DNA of 64,000 nt from Flavihumibacter petaseus NBRC 106054 (GTDB taxonomy: Bacteria; Bacteroidota; Bacteroidia; Chitinophagales; Chitinophagaceae): positions 186,001 to 250,000 of the forward strand of contig NZ_BBWV01000002.1 of assembly GCF_000974785.1 (NCBI RefSeq), read 5' to 3'. A program made the translations under genes and the position numbers. Positions 63,301-64,000 of the stretch are shown piece by piece. A model generated the notes under the pieces. It was given only the letters and a program-made list of their open reading frames with translations, ran no database searches and was not told the origin of the DNA. The first letter of the stretch is position 1; each line of letters starts with the position of its first letter.

Positions 63301-63954
63301 GAAATGCTGTTGCCGGTCGTGAGGGTGCCGGAAGCTGTTGCCCAGGCGGTTCTTACCGTTACACTCAACCGGACAAGTGACAAAGACGTGATGGTGGAAT
63401 TTATCACGATAGACGGCAGTGCCCTGAGTAAGAAGGTAAATGGTCAGCCTGCGGATTACGAAGCGACATTCGGGAAGTTGCAGATCAAAGCCGGCAGCTC
63501 TTCAGGCAAGATTGTTATTCCAGTATATAAGGATGGAGTTAAAGAGGCCGAGGAATATTTTAAAGTGTTGTTCAGCAACCCGCAGCATGTGAAGTTGAAG
63601 ACGGATATCGTTGAGGTGTTTATTGTTGACGATGGTGCGGGGCAAAAGAATGCTGCAGGTGTAACAAGCCAGGTGGGTGTGGCAAAAGAAGCTTCAGAAA
63701 AAGGGAATGACAATTTGTTTGAAGTGATGATATCGCCTAATCCGAGCAATAATATGTTTACGGTACAATTGCGGGGTAATAATCAAGAGCCGATGTCAGT
63801 GCAGGTGTTTGATGTAAATGGAAAATTGAAGGAGAAGCTGGCAGTTGCTGCAAATAGTGTGATTCAGGTGGGAGGGTTGTATCCTGCTGGGGTCTATGTT
63901 ATTAATGTTGTGCAGGGGAAAGAACAACGGGTGGTAAAGGTGGTGAAGCAGTAA
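60352..63954 (+). CDS. large Kelch-repeat protein with MopE, Calx-beta and type IX sorting domains
   Basis: The 1200-residue secreted protein has a signal peptide (residues 1-20) and then twelve Kelch-type repeats of about 70-75 residues (for example LWLFGG, NDLWKYD, WTWMKG), probably two six-bladed propellers, to about 900. At about 910-965 lies a MopE-like calcium/copper motif region (YRDNDGDGHGDA, NDDCNDNNNTIYPGAVEICG, NGIDENCSG). A Calx-beta domain lies at about 985-1085, and the C-terminal 80 residues form a type IX secretion sorting domain (MISPNPSNNMFTVQL, GLYPAGVYVINV). The protein is therefore exported by the T9SS to the surface or medium. Its ligand is unknown. Confidence 0.9.
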   Translation: MFRKVFLSLLCCSVTAMGISQTITSSSKWIYKKGETYNSIAPRHFGPKGVPDIINQPGSRKSAMVWRDASGNPWVMGGRSRVYFNYHIYFNDLWKYDKATDDWTWMKGDNRMDGIGFTGLMGVPGPDNNPISRDKAATWTDNHGNFWLYGGFGMSRAEFESHKHMPRNDLWKFNPVTNEWTWVKGVPNTYHFMLVTPVYGTRGVAHNLNEPGGRFGAATWTDASGKLWLFGGNTENPAAGTPSELYNDLWMFDPETQNWTWMKGAASTDAAGSYGSFGVAAASNTPGARSSAMSWTDGESLWLMGGYGFDGSGSGTKGYLNDLWRYDISTGMWTWIKGGNSVESLAIYGLRGIEGPTTRPGSRRDAVAITDDDGNFWLFGGFGHTGSGEAGHLNDLWKYNRVSNRWTWISGSNLTNQLGNYGIRWDGDEDNVPGGRMEACGWADNDGKLWIMSGSGYDQKGYNGDINDLMMFDPTNGEWTWVNGYFLTNLLSYSLTDGSADIMNTPGARMGSSGWTDTDGNLWLLGGRGGDFNTYGSYSVMNDLWVFSPVTNNWIFRGGGKLANDEGDYGVMGVPAASNFPRARAEAASWKDRSGKFWLFGGEASGDYGRAKLDDIWRFDPTTGLWTWMDGRTGINNAPVFGTRGVPHPANSPGGRSYTAKWSDAAGNLWVFGGTDHSGMHGGGSYSDLWKYDITTGNWTWMTGPNTLDVPGVFGTMGVAATTNNPPPREGGTTWTDNDGKLWLMGGDGLGFANFLHDMWCYDPATNLWTWVKGTSERFVNPEYGTIDVPDPADFPGGRIGALTWTDANGDLILYGGFIYDGGQGWNFLSDLWKYNKVTNIWTWIKGDNEVQVFGDYLGQHGVTVEKPGGRAYATTWKDNLGALWFFGGQGYTSNEGPLGTNDMWRLTPADLLTCYRDNDGDGHGDAARTSEGYSCPAGYVSSNDDCNDNNNTIYPGAVEICGNGIDENCSGKTDDDPCMITPEMLLPVVRVPEAVAQAVLTVTLNRTSDKDVMVEFITIDGSALSKKVNGQPADYEATFGKLQIKAGSSSGKIVIPVYKDGVKEAEEYFKVLFSNPQHVKLKTDIVEVFIVDDGAGQKNAAGVTSQVGVAKEASEKGNDNLFEVMISPNPSNNMFTVQLRGNNQEPMSVQVFDVNGKLKEKLAVAANSVIQVGGLYPAGVYVINVVQGKEQRVVKVVKQ

Positions 63955-64000
63955 AGGAATTACCTGGGAGGGAGTGGTGATTTAATCTTTTGCAGCGCTC

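Overview
The window comes from a free-living, glycan-degrading Bacteroidota bacterium, most likely of the Chitinophagaceae type. The evidence is two SusC/SusD pairs, an ECF sigma/FecR pair next to an STN-domain SusC, a type IX secretion C-terminal domain, lipoboxes of the LLSC/LSGC kind, DUF6496 and DUF6766 stress-type proteins, and a base composition near 50% GC. No tRNA, rRNA, CRISPR array, insertion sequence or phage gene was found.

Layout. 1-2.1 kb: small and decayed genes (a frameshifted lipoprotein, a start-less fragment) around a VOC-fold protein. 2.1-6.8 kb: a seven-helix membrane AraC regulator divergent from a DUF1254/DUF1214 lipoprotein and an OmpA lipoprotein that ends in a strong terminator, then SemiSWEET and VIT-type transporters on the minus strand. 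6.9-19.1 kb: polysaccharide utilisation locus 1 (ECF sigma, FecR, SusC with STN domain, SusD, IPT/NHL lipoprotein, right-handed beta-helix lipoprotein, GH89 alpha-N-acetylglucosaminidase). 19.1-25.5 kb: an orphan MacB/FtsX permease, a repeat-rich spacer, a ZU5-like lipoprotein, a histone H1-like DUF6496 protein, DUF6766, CinA, and the remains of a low-affinity iron permease gene. 25.5-31.3 kb: a tightly overlapping minus-strand operon (SDR, zinc alcohol dehydrogenase, cupin, FAD oxidoreductase with Rieske domain) and a cytosolic GH13 amylase.

31.9-56.1 kb is a 24-kb rhamnose region. It starts with a fused rhamnulose-phosphate aldolase/lactaldehyde dehydrogenase (RhaEW type) and a textbook terminator. 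Locus 2 follows (SusC, SusD, SGNH esterase-like, alpha/beta hydrolase, GH99-like protein). A GntR/LacI hybrid regulator is divergent from a seven-gene operon: duplicated class II aldolase, RhaI-like TIM-barrel isomerase, two GH78 alpha-L-rhamnosidases, RhaT, FGGY kinase and class 1 fructose-1,6-bisphosphatase. A shared element G(A/G)TCAGG(A/T)CA occurs twice before SusC-2 and once between regulator and operon, suggesting one regulon. The proposed flow is: rhamnosidases and esterases strip a rhamnose-containing glycan, SusCD and RhaT import the products, isomerase, kinase and aldolase make DHAP and lactaldehyde, and the bisphosphatase feeds triose phosphate into gluconeogenesis.

56.1-64 kb: DUF1304, a GreA-like protein, a four-cysteine/carboxypeptidase-regulatory protein, oleate hydratase, and a 1200-residue Kelch protein with MopE-type, Calx-beta and type IX sorting domains.

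The most noteworthy observations are the shared candidate operator of the rhamnose regulon, the duplicated aldolase whose second half has lost its metal ligands, the decayed iron permease, the frameshifted lipoprotein, and a dispersed intergenic repeat present five times, including one inverted pair.
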